The notes beneath the pieces were generated by a model. The model searched no databases. It was not told the DNA's origin and saw nothing but the letters and a program-made list of their open reading frames with translations. DNA of 64,000 bases from contig NZ_CP064191.1 in the NCBI RefSeq assembly GCF_015353075.1, positions 248,001-312,000 of the forward strand, in the 5' to 3' direction. Below are positions 28,990-37,473 of this stretch, in pieces. The stretch is from Rhizobium sp. 007. GTDB taxonomy: Bacteria > Pseudomonadota > Alphaproteobacteria > Rhizobiales > Rhizobiaceae. Numbering within the stretch: the stretch's first letter is position 1; every line of letters begins with the position of its first letter. The position numbers and the translations under genes are program-made.

Positions 28990-29799
28990 ATGAAACTCAT
29001 TCACCTGACCGACCTCCACCTAGTGCCGCCGGGCGCCACGCTCTTCGGTTTTGATCCTGCCGAACGCCTGCGCAAGACCATCGAGCGCATCAACCGTGAC
29101 CACACCGACGCCGAGCTTTGTGTCGTGACCGGCGATCTCACCGACGAGGGAGACTTCGCTTCCTACGAACTGCTGCGCGATGTGCTGCGGGACCTGCGCG
29201 TACCCACCCGGCTTCTGCTCGGCAACCACGACAGTCGTCAGAACTTTCTACGCGCCTTTCCAGACGAGCCGCGCGATGAGAACGGCTTTGTCCAGTCGGT
29301 CCATGAAAGCTCGGCAGGACGCCTCATCTTGCTCGACACCCTGGTGGAAGGGTTCGGTCATGGCTCCTTGAGCGATGACCGGCTCGAATGGCTGCTCGCG
29401 CGGCTGGCCGAGAAGCCGGATGTGCCGGCCTATCTCCTCGCCCATCATCCGCTGCAGCCGATCGGCCTCCCGCATTTTGAGCCCTGGAACACGGAAAACT
29501 GGCGCCAGATTATGCCGCAGATCGCAAAGGCCGGTAATGTGCGGCACATCTTCCACGGTCATGTGCATGTCGATGTCGGCGGAACTTGGAGTGGGATCCC
29601 CTTCAGCGCAAGCCGCGGCGTGGCGCATCAGATCATTCCGAATTTCAAGCGCAGGGACGCGGACTTCGTGGAGGATGCGCCGGCCTTCGACATAGCGATG
29701 ATCGATGCTGAGGGCGTCCTGGTGCATCGTTTCGAAGTCAACGACCGGCACGTGGTTGAGGTCTCCGCTGCAGGTCTGGTTCCGGAGGGCGTGCAATGA
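28990..29799 (+). CDS. Metallophosphoesterase, GpdQ/CpdA-like phosphodiesterase
   Basis: This 269-residue cytoplasmic enzyme has the dimetal calcineurin-like core in order: D8-x-H10 (TDLHLV), GDLTDEG near 44, GNHDS near 78, HHPLQP near 156, and GHVHVD near 195. Class III relatives hydrolyse cyclic nucleotides (CpdA) or glycerophosphodiesters (GpdQ). Downstream of a Ugp-type importer, a glycerophosphodiesterase role is most likely: it would release sn-glycerol-3-phosphate and an alcohol. The ATG at 28990 aligns with the start of the family core. Its stop overlaps the HAD gene start by four bases. A second, related gene is at 37470-38252. Confidence 0.9.
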   Translation: MKLIHLTDLHLVPPGATLFGFDPAERLRKTIERINRDHTDAELCVVTGDLTDEGDFASYELLRDVLRDLRVPTRLLLGNHDSRQNFLRAFPDEPRDENGFVQSVHESSAGRLILLDTLVEGFGHGSLSDDRLEWLLARLAEKPDVPAYLLAHHPLQPIGLPHFEPWNTENWRQIMPQIAKAGNVRHIFHGHVHVDVGGTWSGIPFSASRGVAHQIIPNFKRRDADFVEDAPAFDIAMIDAEGVLVHRFEVNDRHVVEVSAAGLVPEGVQ

Positions 29800-30482
29800 C
29801 CCCTTGTGAACTGGTCATCTTCGATTGCGACGGCGTCTTAATCGATAGTGAGACGCTGGCAAGTCGCATCGACGCTGAGGAACTGACCCGCATCGGCTAT
29901 CCTACGTCGTATTCTGATGTGGTTCTGCGCTTCACCGGCCTGTCGGCGGCGACCATGCGAAAAATGGTCGAGGAAGACTGGGGCCGTCCCCTGCCGAATG
30001 ACTTCGATACCATCGTGCAATCCCGCATCAAGGAAACTTACCGAACGGAACTGCAAGCCATCGAAGGGATCGACCGGCTCTTGCATCAATTGCCGCTGCC
30101 ACGCTGCGTCGCATCGAGCAGCGCCCCCGACAAGCTGAAGCTGGGTCTTGAACTGACGGGGCTGTGGCGACACTTCGATCCTCACGTGTTCAGTTCCGTC
30201 ATGGTAAAGGCCGGCAAGCCGGCTCCGGACCTGTTCCTCTTCGCCGCGGCGCAAATGGGAATCGAGGCCGCGCGCTGTGTCGTTGTGGAAGACAGCATTG
30301 CCGGCGTCCGAGCCGGCGTAGCCGCCGGGATGACGGTCATCGGCTTTACGGCGGGTGCCCACTGCTTCGATGACCACGGTCAACGACTGCTCTCAGCCGG
30401 CGCTGCGGTCGTTGCGCGGTCGGCTGAAGAGCTGGGTTCGTTCTTGACGATGAGCCAGGCTATATCCGCTGCAGAACGATAA
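29796..30482 (+). CDS. HAD-superfamily phosphatase (beta-phosphoglucomutase-like subgroup)
   Basis: This 228-residue enzyme removes phosphate from a small metabolite, or moves it. Motif I is DCDGVLIDSE near residue 10, motif II the serine run ASSSAPDKL near 107, motif III the lysine in KAGKPAPDLF, and motif IV EDSIAGVRAG near 167. The helical cap between I and II is of the subfamily-IA type. It is translationally coupled to the phosphodiesterase, so the pair may convert an imported phosphodiester to a free alcohol in two steps. Similar HAD genes are at 36727-37473 and 46643-47317. Confidence 0.9.
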   Translation: MTPCELVIFDCDGVLIDSETLASRIDAEELTRIGYPTSYSDVVLRFTGLSAATMRKMVEEDWGRPLPNDFDTIVQSRIKETYRTELQAIEGIDRLLHQLPLPRCVASSSAPDKLKLGLELTGLWRHFDPHVFSSVMVKAGKPAPDLFLFAAAQMGIEAARCVVVEDSIAGVRAGVAAGMTVIGFTAGAHCFDDHGQRLLSAGAAVVARSAEELGSFLTMSQAISAAER

Positions 30483-30689
30483 AATCCAACTGCCGCAACC
30501 ATCTTCTTCCTAAGGGGCCGGCGAACGACAACCGCTGAGCCTGATCGGTCACAACGTCAGCTTGTCATGCGTTCAAGCGAAGTGCAGAGATCCGAGGCTG
30601 ACCCTATCGATGGAGCAGGGGGCGTGAGCATTGCCGCGAAGGTCTACTTCGATGGAGCGTGCTTCATTATGAGTAAGGCGGCCGACCGC
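30483..30689. other. Intergenic sequence after the transport operon
   Basis: No gene and no clear terminator were seen between the HAD gene and the IS21 debris. Confidence 0.35.
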
Positions 30690-30862
30690 CCCAGGATATG
30701 CCGAGCCGCCCTGGGCGACAATTGCCAGTGAACTGAAGCGAAATGGCGTGACGCTGACGCTGTTGTGGCAGGAATATCGCGGGCGGCATCCTAACGGTTA
30801 CGGATACGCATGGTACTGTGAGCGTTTCGCCGCGTTCGAACAACGCGCCAGCGCCATGAATT
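30690..30862 (+). mobile_element. IS21-family istA internal fragment
   Basis: The plus strand reads PPWATIASELKRNGVTLTLL, then WQEYRGRHPNGYGYAWYCERF. This is the region around RELKRPGVTLxLLWxEYRxxHPDGYGYSRFC of IS21 IstA transposases. Sequence on both sides is unrelated, so only about 55 codons remain. Confidence 0.8.
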
Positions 30863-30979
30863 ACTGCTACTGGCGCCACGTAGCACATAGCGGCGCCGGG
30901 CGTGGATGGACGAAGCCTTTCGTGCAGGCGCTCTCAATCGAAGATCATGGACGATGGACGGACGTCAATTTCTGCCATT

Positions 30980-31230
30980 TTAGAACTATGGAACAGGCGG
31001 CGCTGCAGAATGCCACATCGTCCAGGCCAGGCGGCAACTGCCAGCCCGTCAGCCCGACCTCACCAGCGCGCAGGTAGGCCGAAATGATCGTTTTGCTGAT
31101 CTTCAGCCGTTCCGATATTGCACGAACCGAAAATCCTATTCGTGCGTCTGTCGCAATATCGATCGAATGTCCTTCACGTCACTAAGTCTCGCCTGCTTCC
31201 GTCGCTATTCATCAGCCCCTCGTTCAAATC
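30980..31230 (-). mobile_element. IS21-family istA N-terminal fragment
   Basis: The minus strand encodes the N-terminal HTH region of a second IstA: GFSVRAISERLKISKTIISAYLRAGEVGLTGW followed by LPPGLDD, with a frameshift near the start (VKDIRSILRQTHE in another frame). It points opposite to the IstA fragment at 30690. The terminal repeat region follows just beyond it. Confidence 0.78.
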
Positions 31231-31279
31231 GAGGTTCAGAATGGCAAAAACGGCGCGTACGAAAGTCGATGTTTAATGC

Positions 31280-31375
31280 CGAAAGACTGCCGGGAATTAG
31301 CGGAATGCTGTCCCGGATTTAAGTGACATCGCTGTCCGGGAATTAATGGAATCCCTGTCCTTGAATTACCGAAAC
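31280..31375. repeat. IS21-type terminal direct repeats
   Basis: Three imperfect direct copies of a unit like CCGGGAATTAxxGGAAT...CTGTC occur in about 95 bases. IS21-family ends carry such multiple repeats, and the adjacent istA start fits this. The outer end of the element was not fixed. Confidence 0.6.
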
Positions 31376-31583
31376 CCGCATCTCAACTGTGGAAACTTCA
31401 CCATGCGACGGGGCTGCGCGACATCCGCCAAACCCCTTGCGGATATTAATTGCAGAAATGCCCACGGAACCCCAATCCGGTCGTGCTCTCTGGCTAATCG
31501 TGGCATAAGGGGATCTTTGCGACAGGCCCCGCTTCTCCCCTCTGCGACATCGCGGGACGCGCAGCTAAGTGAGCTCGAATTTG

Positions 31584-31619
31584 TATAATCCGATTATTTG
31601 GCATATACAAACATATACA
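31584..31619 (+). promoter_or_regulatory. Promoter and operator-like repeats of vapBC
   Basis: A perfect -10 hexamer TATAAT lies at 31584-31589, overlapping a small palindrome ATAATCCGATTAT. Two direct CATATACA copies lie at 31602-31609 and 31612-31619. Antitoxins of this class bind such sites to repress their own operon. The ribosome site AAGGAG follows before the vapB start. Confidence 0.6.
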
Positions 31620-31632
31620 CAAGGAGAACGAC

Positions 31633-31887
31633 ATGGTTCACGCACATCAGCCGGATTCGAAGGAGGTTCGGCTATTTCGTAATAACCGCAGCCAGGCTAT
31701 TCGAATTCCGGCCGAATTCGAGCTCCCGGGCGAGCGCGTCGTTATCAGCCGTGAGGGCGATCGTCTCGTCATCGAGCCAGTGCGCACGAGCACAGGATTG
31801 CTCAACCTACTTGCGAGCTGGTCTCCCCTCGATGAGGAGTTTCCGGATATCGAGGACGCTCCGGTAAAGCCGGAGGAAATTTTTTGA
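31633..31887 (+). CDS. vapB: VapB-type antitoxin (AbrB/SpoVT fold)
   Basis: This 84-residue protein has the swapped-hairpin DNA-binding domain of VapB antitoxins at its N-terminus (EVRLFRNNRSQAIRIPAEFEL followed by VVISREGDRLVIEPV, residues about 11-50) and a short C-terminal toxin-binding tail (LLASWSPLDEEFPDIEDAP). It neutralises VapC and represses the operon. AAGGAG precedes the ATG. Its stop overlaps the toxin start by four bases, as is normal for these pairs. Confidence 0.93.
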   Translation: MVHAHQPDSKEVRLFRNNRSQAIRIPAEFELPGERVVISREGDRLVIEPVRTSTGLLNLLASWSPLDEEFPDIEDAPVKPEEIF

Positions 31888-32285
31888 CGCGCTATCTGCT
31901 CGATACGAACATCATCAGCGATCTCGTGCGCAATCCTGGTGGGCTAGCAACGAAGCATCTGCAGCGCGCCGGCGACGAGAACGTTTGCACCAGCATCATC
32001 GTCGCGGCCGAGTTGCGATACGGATGCGCAAAGAAGGGTTCGGCCAAGCTTCTGGAACGGGTAGAGGAGGTCTTGTCGGCAATTCCAGTCCTTGCACTGG
32101 AGGGTCCCGCGGACATCGTCTACGGCTCGATCCGTGCCACTCTCGAGCGGGAAGGGCGGACCGTTGGCCACAACGGCCTGCTGATCGCCGCGCATGCCTC
32201 CTCTCTCGGCACAACATTGGTGACTGCCAATGTTGGCGAGTTCAGCAGAATACCTGACCTGACAATTGAGAACTGGATCGAATGA
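31884..32285 (+). CDS. vapC: VapC-type PIN-domain protein with an altered active site
   Basis: This 133-residue protein is a PIN-domain ribonuclease of the VapC/FitB type. Conserved acids D7 (LLDTN) and E43 (AAELRYG) are present, and E119 lies in VGEFSRIP. The third acid, normally Asp in G-x-N-D-x-LIAAHA, is Gly98 here (GHNGLLIAAHA; codon GGC at 32175-32177, one base from GAC). Loss of a metal ligand should greatly weaken or abolish nuclease activity. The pair may be a defused toxin system that now only binds VapB and DNA, unless the change is a sequencing error. Confidence 0.93.
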   Translation: MTRYLLDTNIISDLVRNPGGLATKHLQRAGDENVCTSIIVAAELRYGCAKKGSAKLLERVEEVLSAIPVLALEGPADIVYGSIRATLEREGRTVGHNGLLIAAHASSLGTTLVTANVGEFSRIPDLTIENWIE

Positions 32286-32798
32286 AAGCGCCGGCACACG
32301 GCTTCGGGGCCCGTCGCAAAGATCTCCTAATGCCACGATCAGCCAGACCACCCCGGATATTCATGCTTTGTTAACTTTTTGCAGTCCGAAGATGCGCGCA
32401 AGAAGATCGTTCTGATCGTTGACGGTCCAGTCGCCTGAATCCGAAACCTTTCCGCAGCCACAGCATCACCTAGAATTGGGCGATGGTTCGACGCGCGGTG
32501 TTGAATGACTGGGAGCCGCCGATTTTCGGCGCCGTCGACATTTGTGGGGACAGTTCCTTTGGTCGCGTTCGGCGGCATGCGGTCCCGGGAAAAAGGGGTC
32601 GAGACGATGGCGCGGTCCGGTGAAACGCATCATACTGAGCGGCCAGATATTCATGCGCACCTTAATTTAGTCGCTTCTCTGCTGCCTGCATTCTCGCAAA
32701 CAGCTGCTTCAGAAAAGTATATTTGTATATATATTATCCATTTATATCAATTAGTTGGTTTCTTTTCTTCTGAATGACGTTACCTAATCCGCGTATCG
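32286..32798. other. Intergenic region, AT-rich toward the right
   Basis: No gene is recognised. The segment near 32700-32770 is markedly AT-rich (runs of TATAT and TTTCTTTTCTTC), unlike its GC-rich surroundings, and probably includes the promoter of the sulfotransferase gene. A string resembling the left part of a nod box (ATCCATTTATAT) near 32736 lacks the conserved right half. Confidence 0.4.
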
Positions 32799-33713
32799 AT
32801 GTTGGCTGCCGGCTGTTTGAGATATCAACGCTGCAAAATCGTGGATACTGTCATGCTTCACCCGCTTCCAGAAGAAGTGCGCGCTATCACAGGTCTAAAC
32901 TTCCCACTTTATCCCTGCTCAAATGGGGCTTGGTCGATCAAACCAACCGTCGGCCCCTCAAGCGCGCGGGTTATGATTTGTTCCATCCCGAAAGCGGGCA
33001 CCCACCTATATGCCCGTCTTCTTGCTCTGCTCGGGCTTGAACAGTCCGATGTGTTTTTCAATCGAGACTATCTCGGAGACTTCCGCTTTGTAAATGTCGA
33101 GAGAGCTCGCTTCACTCATTCGGAAAATATCCTACGGATACCGATTGAGATAGCGTCGCTCTTTGTTCAACCCGGTCAGTTTGGATATGGGCATCTGCCT
33201 TGCGACATCGCGATCCGTCGTTGCTTGGCGGATTTCAAAGTCATCTTTGTCACACGCGAGATGCGGGCGGCAATCGTATCGCAGATGCGGTATGTCGGTG
33301 ATAGCGATTGGTGTCCGCCCGGGAGGACCGAGATCAAGTGGCGCAATGAGCCGAACGGGCAAGACAAAATGCTAAAGTACTTCGACGAGATCGCGCCCTT
33401 CATTTTCAACGAACGTTGTCACCCAATGGCGCCGTGGGCAGATGAGATTGATGTTCTTGGATTGACCTACGAACAGATCATAGGTGACCACGGGAAGGAA
33501 GTTCAGCTCGAAACCATCCGCAAAGTTGCAGAGTTTTGCGAGATTCGACCACCGCAGCCCGAGCTAATCTTGGATCAACTGATCGGAAAGCAGACCTTCA
33601 CCTTCTCCGGCGGGAGAACGTCCTGGGACGCTTACTGGAATCCGGAGATCGAGGCGCGATTTATGACGTTCGGTGGATCAGAATTGAACGAGCGTTTCGG
33701 CTTTGGCGCATGA
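32799..33713 (+). CDS. Sulfotransferase-family protein
   Basis: This protein of up to 304 residues has the PAPS-dependent sulfotransferase plan. The 5'-phosphosulfate loop is ICSIPKAGTHLYARLL (near residue 60). The 3'-phosphate motif is VIFVTREMRAAIVSQMRYVG (near 150). The C-terminal block TFSGGRTSWDAYWNPEIEARF corresponds to the family GxxGDWKxxF region. It would move sulfate to a hydroxyl or amine of a lipid, sugar or small molecule. An internal ATG at 32853 (MLHPLPEEVRAI, after GTGGAT) is an equally likely start. Rhizobia use such enzymes on Nod factors and surface sugars (NodH, NoeE), but this one is not clearly either. It is convergent with a sulfatase. Confidence 0.8.
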   Translation: MLAAGCLRYQRCKIVDTVMLHPLPEEVRAITGLNFPLYPCSNGAWSIKPTVGPSSARVMICSIPKAGTHLYARLLALLGLEQSDVFFNRDYLGDFRFVNVERARFTHSENILRIPIEIASLFVQPGQFGYGHLPCDIAIRRCLADFKVIFVTREMRAAIVSQMRYVGDSDWCPPGRTEIKWRNEPNGQDKMLKYFDEIAPFIFNERCHPMAPWADEIDVLGLTYEQIIGDHGKEVQLETIRKVAEFCEIRPPQPELILDQLIGKQTFTFSGGRTSWDAYWNPEIEARFMTFGGSELNERFGFGA

Positions 33714-33734
33714 TAGATTTCGCTACTGTCGCAC

Positions 33735-33960
33735 CGCGCGCGTAGATGGTTTCGCGGTTTGGTTGCGCCGGCGAACGAACCGGTTGTGTCGTCTGGTTTG
33801 GGAACCGTCACGTTTCGCAATTTGCGCCCATGGCGAGCCAGTGCGGGAAACGCAGAGGACGCCGTTCAGGGCGCGCCGATATCGACGCTTGGAGGCCGCC
33901 AGGCTTGCTCGGCAGCAGTGGCGCTATGATCGACCATTCGTAGTCTGTCAGTTTGGCGTG
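33735..33960 (-). mobile_element. IS5-family transposase N-terminal remnant
   Basis: The minus strand gives YEWSIIAPLLPSKPGGLQ and, in another frame, RALNGVLCVSRTGSPWAQI and HNRFVRRR. These match the start of IS5-family (IS427 group) OrfA: YEWxxIxPLLP, VLNGIxWVLRSGAPWRDLP, YNRFVRWRR. The rest is missing. It lies between the convergent sulfotransferase and sulfatase genes. Confidence 0.75.
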
Positions 33961-34025
33961 GCGACGTCATAGTGGGGTTCCTTATTCCGGAAGCCTTCAA
34001 TCGCCGGCGCATGATACTCAAAGCT

Positions 34026-35504
34026 CTAGTAGTCCTCGATCCTTTCTGGACCTGATCCACTTCTAACCATCATTGCGGAAAAGCTGCTCTCTAAAAGGCA
34101 GGCTTTCAAGTCCCTATGATGGACGCTGTTCCAAAGATCATAGTGTTCATTGGGATCCTTCTGATGATCGAACAGCTCTCCTATTCCGACATCATGATAT
34201 ACATTTAGTTTGTAACGGCCATCATAGTACATTGATGCCCGTGTGCCTCGGCTTCCCTGGAAACGGAGGGAATTGTAATACTCACTGACCACGTAGTGCT
34301 TATGGCAATCTAGTGAGGTGTTGCCGAGCAGCATTTGATCGAGTGACAATCCCTGCATGGCCTTGGGGATCTCAAGCCCCGACAACGAAAGTAACGTGGG
34401 TGCAATATCGACCAGTTCGACAAGGGCATTCGACACCGATCCATGTACTAAGCTGCCAGGCACGGAAATTATAAGTGGTACATGCACCACACCCTCATAG
34501 AACCGGCAGCCTTTGTAGAGCAGGCCATGGTCACCCATCATATCACCATGATCGCTCATGAAGACGATGATCGTGCGATCGAGCTGTCCGGTTTCCGTCA
34601 GCACCTCGAGTACGCGGCCGACCAGATCGTCGACTTGAGCCACTTCCGCGTGGTAGGCCGCTCTCATCTCCCATATATTGAAGCTTGTGGGCGGCGTTTC
34701 ATGCGTGGGGCCTGCCGGCCCATCATTGTGTGCTTCACCCACGCCATGTGCCGCGCGCCAAGGATTGATCGCAAACTTCGCCTGCTGATCCACTTTCTCG
34801 AATTTCTTTTGGTGTTCAAGATCGATTGGCTTGAAGGCAGGGTTTGGCATGTCGGCCGAATTGAAACGCCTCAGATAGTCTTCCGGAGGATTGAGCGGCG
34901 GATGAGGTGCGTCGATGTTGATAGCAAGGTACCAACTGCGATCAGAATGCATCTTGATAAAACGCTCAGCTCGATCGCCCGCCCAACGAACCTGTCGGTA
35001 CTCAGCTGCCGGCCCCGGTCCATAGTGCTGGTGCTGATATGGTTTGAAATAGGTCTCGGGGTCCACCCCTTTATCCCATAACCAGGCATGATAGTCGTGG
35101 TCGCCCGACCACTCCGGAAATGGCTCAGGGCTCCAGTAAAACTCGGCATATCCGTCGTCAGGACGCTTTTCTATCATTTGCCGAGTGGCGGACAGATGCA
35201 GCTTTCCGATGTGACCTGTGTAGTAGCCCGCATTTGCCATCAGTTTCGGGATTAAACGCAGATGCGACGGAAAGGCACCTGCACCGTTCTGATGCACCTG
35301 GTGCGCGATCGGATACATCCCCGTCAGGAAGCTCGTCCGGCTCGGCGTGCAGATGGGGCTCTGGCTATATGCGCGAGCAAAAGCAGTGCCCCTCGCAGCT
35401 AGCCGGTCGATATTGGGAGTTTGCGTGCCCTTGAACCCCAGACATTGCAATGTGTCCCACCGTTGCTGGTCACTGCAAATCCAGACGATATTATAGTTGC
35501 TCAA
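34026..35504 (-). CDS. Sulfatase / phosphonate-monoester-hydrolase family protein
   Basis: This 492-residue protein is an alkaline-phosphatase-superfamily hydrolase. The formylglycine motif C-T-P-S-R-T-S lies near residue 53 in SQSPICTPSRTSFLTG, preceded by the metal-binding SDQQRWD. The second metal site is VFMSDHGDMMGDHG near 325. Substrates may be sulfate esters or phosphonate/phosphate esters. I prefer the TTG at 35504, seven bases after GGGGA; a TTG at 35531 gives nine more residues. A binding-protein fragment precedes it on the same strand, so it probably once belonged to a transporter operon. There is no signal peptide. Confidence 0.88.
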   Translation of the reverse strand: MSNYNIVWICSDQQRWDTLQCLGFKGTQTPNIDRLAARGTAFARAYSQSPICTPSRTSFLTGMYPIAHQVHQNGAGAFPSHLRLIPKLMANAGYYTGHIGKLHLSATRQMIEKRPDDGYAEFYWSPEPFPEWSGDHDYHAWLWDKGVDPETYFKPYQHQHYGPGPAAEYRQVRWAGDRAERFIKMHSDRSWYLAINIDAPHPPLNPPEDYLRRFNSADMPNPAFKPIDLEHQKKFEKVDQQAKFAINPWRAAHGVGEAHNDGPAGPTHETPPTSFNIWEMRAAYHAEVAQVDDLVGRVLEVLTETGQLDRTIIVFMSDHGDMMGDHGLLYKGCRFYEGVVHVPLIISVPGSLVHGSVSNALVELVDIAPTLLSLSGLEIPKAMQGLSLDQMLLGNTSLDCHKHYVVSEYYNSLRFQGSRGTRASMYYDGRYKLNVYHDVGIGELFDHQKDPNEHYDLWNSVHHRDLKACLLESSFSAMMVRSGSGPERIEDY

Positions 35505-35587
35505 CTCTCGTTCCCCACGCGTTGAATTCAAAAAATCGTGACCACCGGCACCGCATCAGCGTGCCGGTGGAGGCATTTTCGGGATTA

Positions 35588-35797
35588 CTTCAATATCCGG
35601 CGCGCTTGACGATGCCTTCGATGTCGGCCTGAGCATCATCCAGGGCAGCCTGCGGGGCTTTGCTCCCAACAACCGCCTCTCGCCGCCAGAAACACAATCC
35701 TTCGCGGCGTGCGGTTGTTAGGCGAAATTCAACACGATCTGCTGTGCGATGTGGGTGTCGGAAGCATCCATCCGATAGGTGTTGGCACCACCATCGC
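35588..35797 (-). pseudogene. Sugar-type binding protein, C-terminal fragment
   Basis: The last codons read VVGSKAPQAALDDAQADIEG then IVKRAGY and a TGA. This is the standard C-terminus of family-1 ABC binding proteins (xKSPQEALDDAxxDIExIVKRAGY). Before it, another frame gives TYRMDASDTHIAQQIVLNFA, so a frameshift is present, and homology stops near the RpiR gene. It marks a lost transporter upstream of the sulfatase. Confidence 0.72.
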
Positions 35798-36673
35798 CTA
35801 GGGTTTCCTGTTCGAGTGCGGGGTAAGACTGGAAATGTTCTTGTGCCCCTTCAGGCACTCGGCGATGCATTCACTCAAGAGCGCCATTGAAGGTATGAGC
35901 CTTGCCGATCCAGCTTCCGGCCAAGGGCCTGCGGAGCTCAACAATAAAACCTCATCGGCAACTTCGGTGATCGCGGATTTTTCACGTGTGGTGATTGCGA
36001 GCGTATCCGCACCTCTGCCGCGAGCCGTCCTCAGAAAAGCTACAGTCTCCTCGCTCATTCCCTCATAGGAAATGCCGATAGCAAAATTCGAAGCATCAAG
36101 TCCGTGTGCCAGACCGCGCGCTATATTCACGGTACCGGTTGAATGAATAGGGATCCCGAGCCAGATCAAGCGATGCGTCAATAGCTCAGCACAGATTGCA
36201 GATACGCCCATGCCAAAGGCTTCAACGCGCGTCGCACTTCGCAACCTCTTCGTTACGCCCTTGATCTGTTCATAGTCGAGAAGTCGAGCTGAGGCCGCTA
36301 CGGAATGCTGGAGAGCAGCGCTCAGGTTGGCAATTTCCGGCCTTACATGTTTATCTTCACTGCCGAGGTACTGCGTTGCTCGCCGGGCTTTGTCGCGCTC
36401 AATCTCTCCGGTGAACGCCATCCTGAACTCGCGAAATCCAGAAAAGCCGAGTGTACGGCAAAATCGCACGATCGACGCTTCCCCGCTGCTGGTCAGCCTG
36501 GCGAGTTCGGAGATTGATAGATCTCCGACGACTTCTGGGTTCTGGGCGATGTAATGCGCGATCCTTGATTGCGAGCTCGGTCCGCTGGTGACCAGGTCGT
36601 ATACTGCATTCCGCACCAAAGTTGGTGATAAGTTCGCGTTCTTCATTGTCTTGTCCGTAGGGTCCCCGTGCAT
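35798..36673 (-). CDS. MurR/RpiR-family transcriptional regulator, second copy
   Basis: This protein of up to 291 residues has the HTH_6 domain (SRIAHYIAQNPEVVGDLSISEL, GEASIVRFCRTLGFSGFREFRMAF) and a SIS domain (VEAFGMGVSAICAELLTHRLIWLG, AIGISYEGMSEETVAFLRTARG). An internal ATG at 36646 (MKNANLSP) is an alternative start. It follows the HAD and phosphodiesterase genes on the same strand, whereas in the intact operon at 23.8 kb the RpiR gene comes first. It is closer in sequence to the RpiR at 39427 than to the one at 23796 (shared LIWLG, GFSGFREF). Sensing a phosphorylated sugar or polyol is inferred from the SIS domain. Confidence 0.9.
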   Translation of the reverse strand: MHGDPTDKTMKNANLSPTLVRNAVYDLVTSGPSSQSRIAHYIAQNPEVVGDLSISELARLTSSGEASIVRFCRTLGFSGFREFRMAFTGEIERDKARRATQYLGSEDKHVRPEIANLSAALQHSVAASARLLDYEQIKGVTKRLRSATRVEAFGMGVSAICAELLTHRLIWLGIPIHSTGTVNIARGLAHGLDASNFAIGISYEGMSEETVAFLRTARGRGADTLAITTREKSAITEVADEVLLLSSAGPWPEAGSARLIPSMALLSECIAECLKGHKNISSLTPHSNRKP

Positions 36674-36726
36674 TCCAGATCTTGTCTCATCACATCACCA
36701 TTCCTGCATATCAACGATCGTATAGC

Positions 36727-37473
36727 TCAACGTTTCGCACGGCAGAGCGCCAAGCCTTCAAGATCCAGCCAACCTTCCTGCTGTGGGTGAAGAAAGGCTT
36801 TGAGCTCCTCCAAGTTCAGGAGCAGTGCCTCGGGCTCAAAGGTCCGCAGAATATCCCTCAACTGAACGGAATGGTGGCGGGCGCCACCGAATGCGCAATA
36901 GCGCATGTTTGCGTTCCGCGCAGCATTGAGGCCGTTGACGCTGTCCTCGATGACGAGACATTCGCTCGGGCATACGCCCATCACTTCCGCTGCCAAAAGC
37001 AGCACGGAAGGGTCGGGCTTGCGGACGCCGATGTCATCGGAGGAGAAGAACCGCGGCCCAACGAGCCCCAGGAGATTAGCGGCCCTCATACGCCGGATGA
37101 GATCGAAGCGAGATGTATTTGATGCGACACAAAAGGGAATGCTAAGCCATTCAAGCACCTCTATCGCGCCAGGTGTTGCCGGTAGCCTCGTAGAAGCGGC
37201 ATGCTGGATTTCCATTTCGACCGCTTCCATGAAATTTGTTGGCAAGTTGACACCGAAATAGCTTTCTAGACGAGGCTGTAGATCGTCCCGCTTAATTCCG
37301 GAGAGCACGCTCGTAATTTCATCCGGATGCGCATCGATGCCTTGCGCGGCGAGCTTTTTCGCGGTTACCTCAGACGCTATGATTTCCGTTTCTGCAAGGG
37401 TTCCGTCAAAATCAAAGATGATCAGTCGAGGCCGAGGTCGAGTGAAAGCTGTGATTGAGGGTGTAGCGGTCAT
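36727..37473 (-). CDS. HAD-superfamily phosphatase, second copy
   Basis: This 248-residue enzyme shows motif I IFDFDGTLAETE near residue 18, motif II ASNTSRFDLI near 116, the lysine in DIGVRKPDPSVLL, and EDSVNGLNAARNA near 170. It has the same cap type and operon position as the HAD gene at 29796, and its start overlaps the phosphodiesterase stop by four bases. It is probably a small-molecule phosphatase acting after the phosphodiesterase. Confidence 0.9.
   Translation of the reverse strand: MTATPSITAFTRPRPRLIIFDFDGTLAETEIIASEVTAKKLAAQGIDAHPDEITSVLSGIKRDDLQPRLESYFGVNLPTNFMEAVEMEIQHAASTRLPATPGAIEVLEWLSIPFCVASNTSRFDLIRRMRAANLLGLVGPRFFSSDDIGVRKPDPSVLLLAAEVMGVCPSECLVIEDSVNGLNAARNANMRYCAFGGARHHSVQLRDILRTFEPEALLLNLEELKAFLHPQQEGWLDLEGLALCRAKR

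Noticed and set aside
32730..32770. Nod-box-like ATCCATTTATAT before the sulfotransferase gene
   Set aside because: The AAACAATC half and the correct spacing are missing; the region is simply AT-rich.
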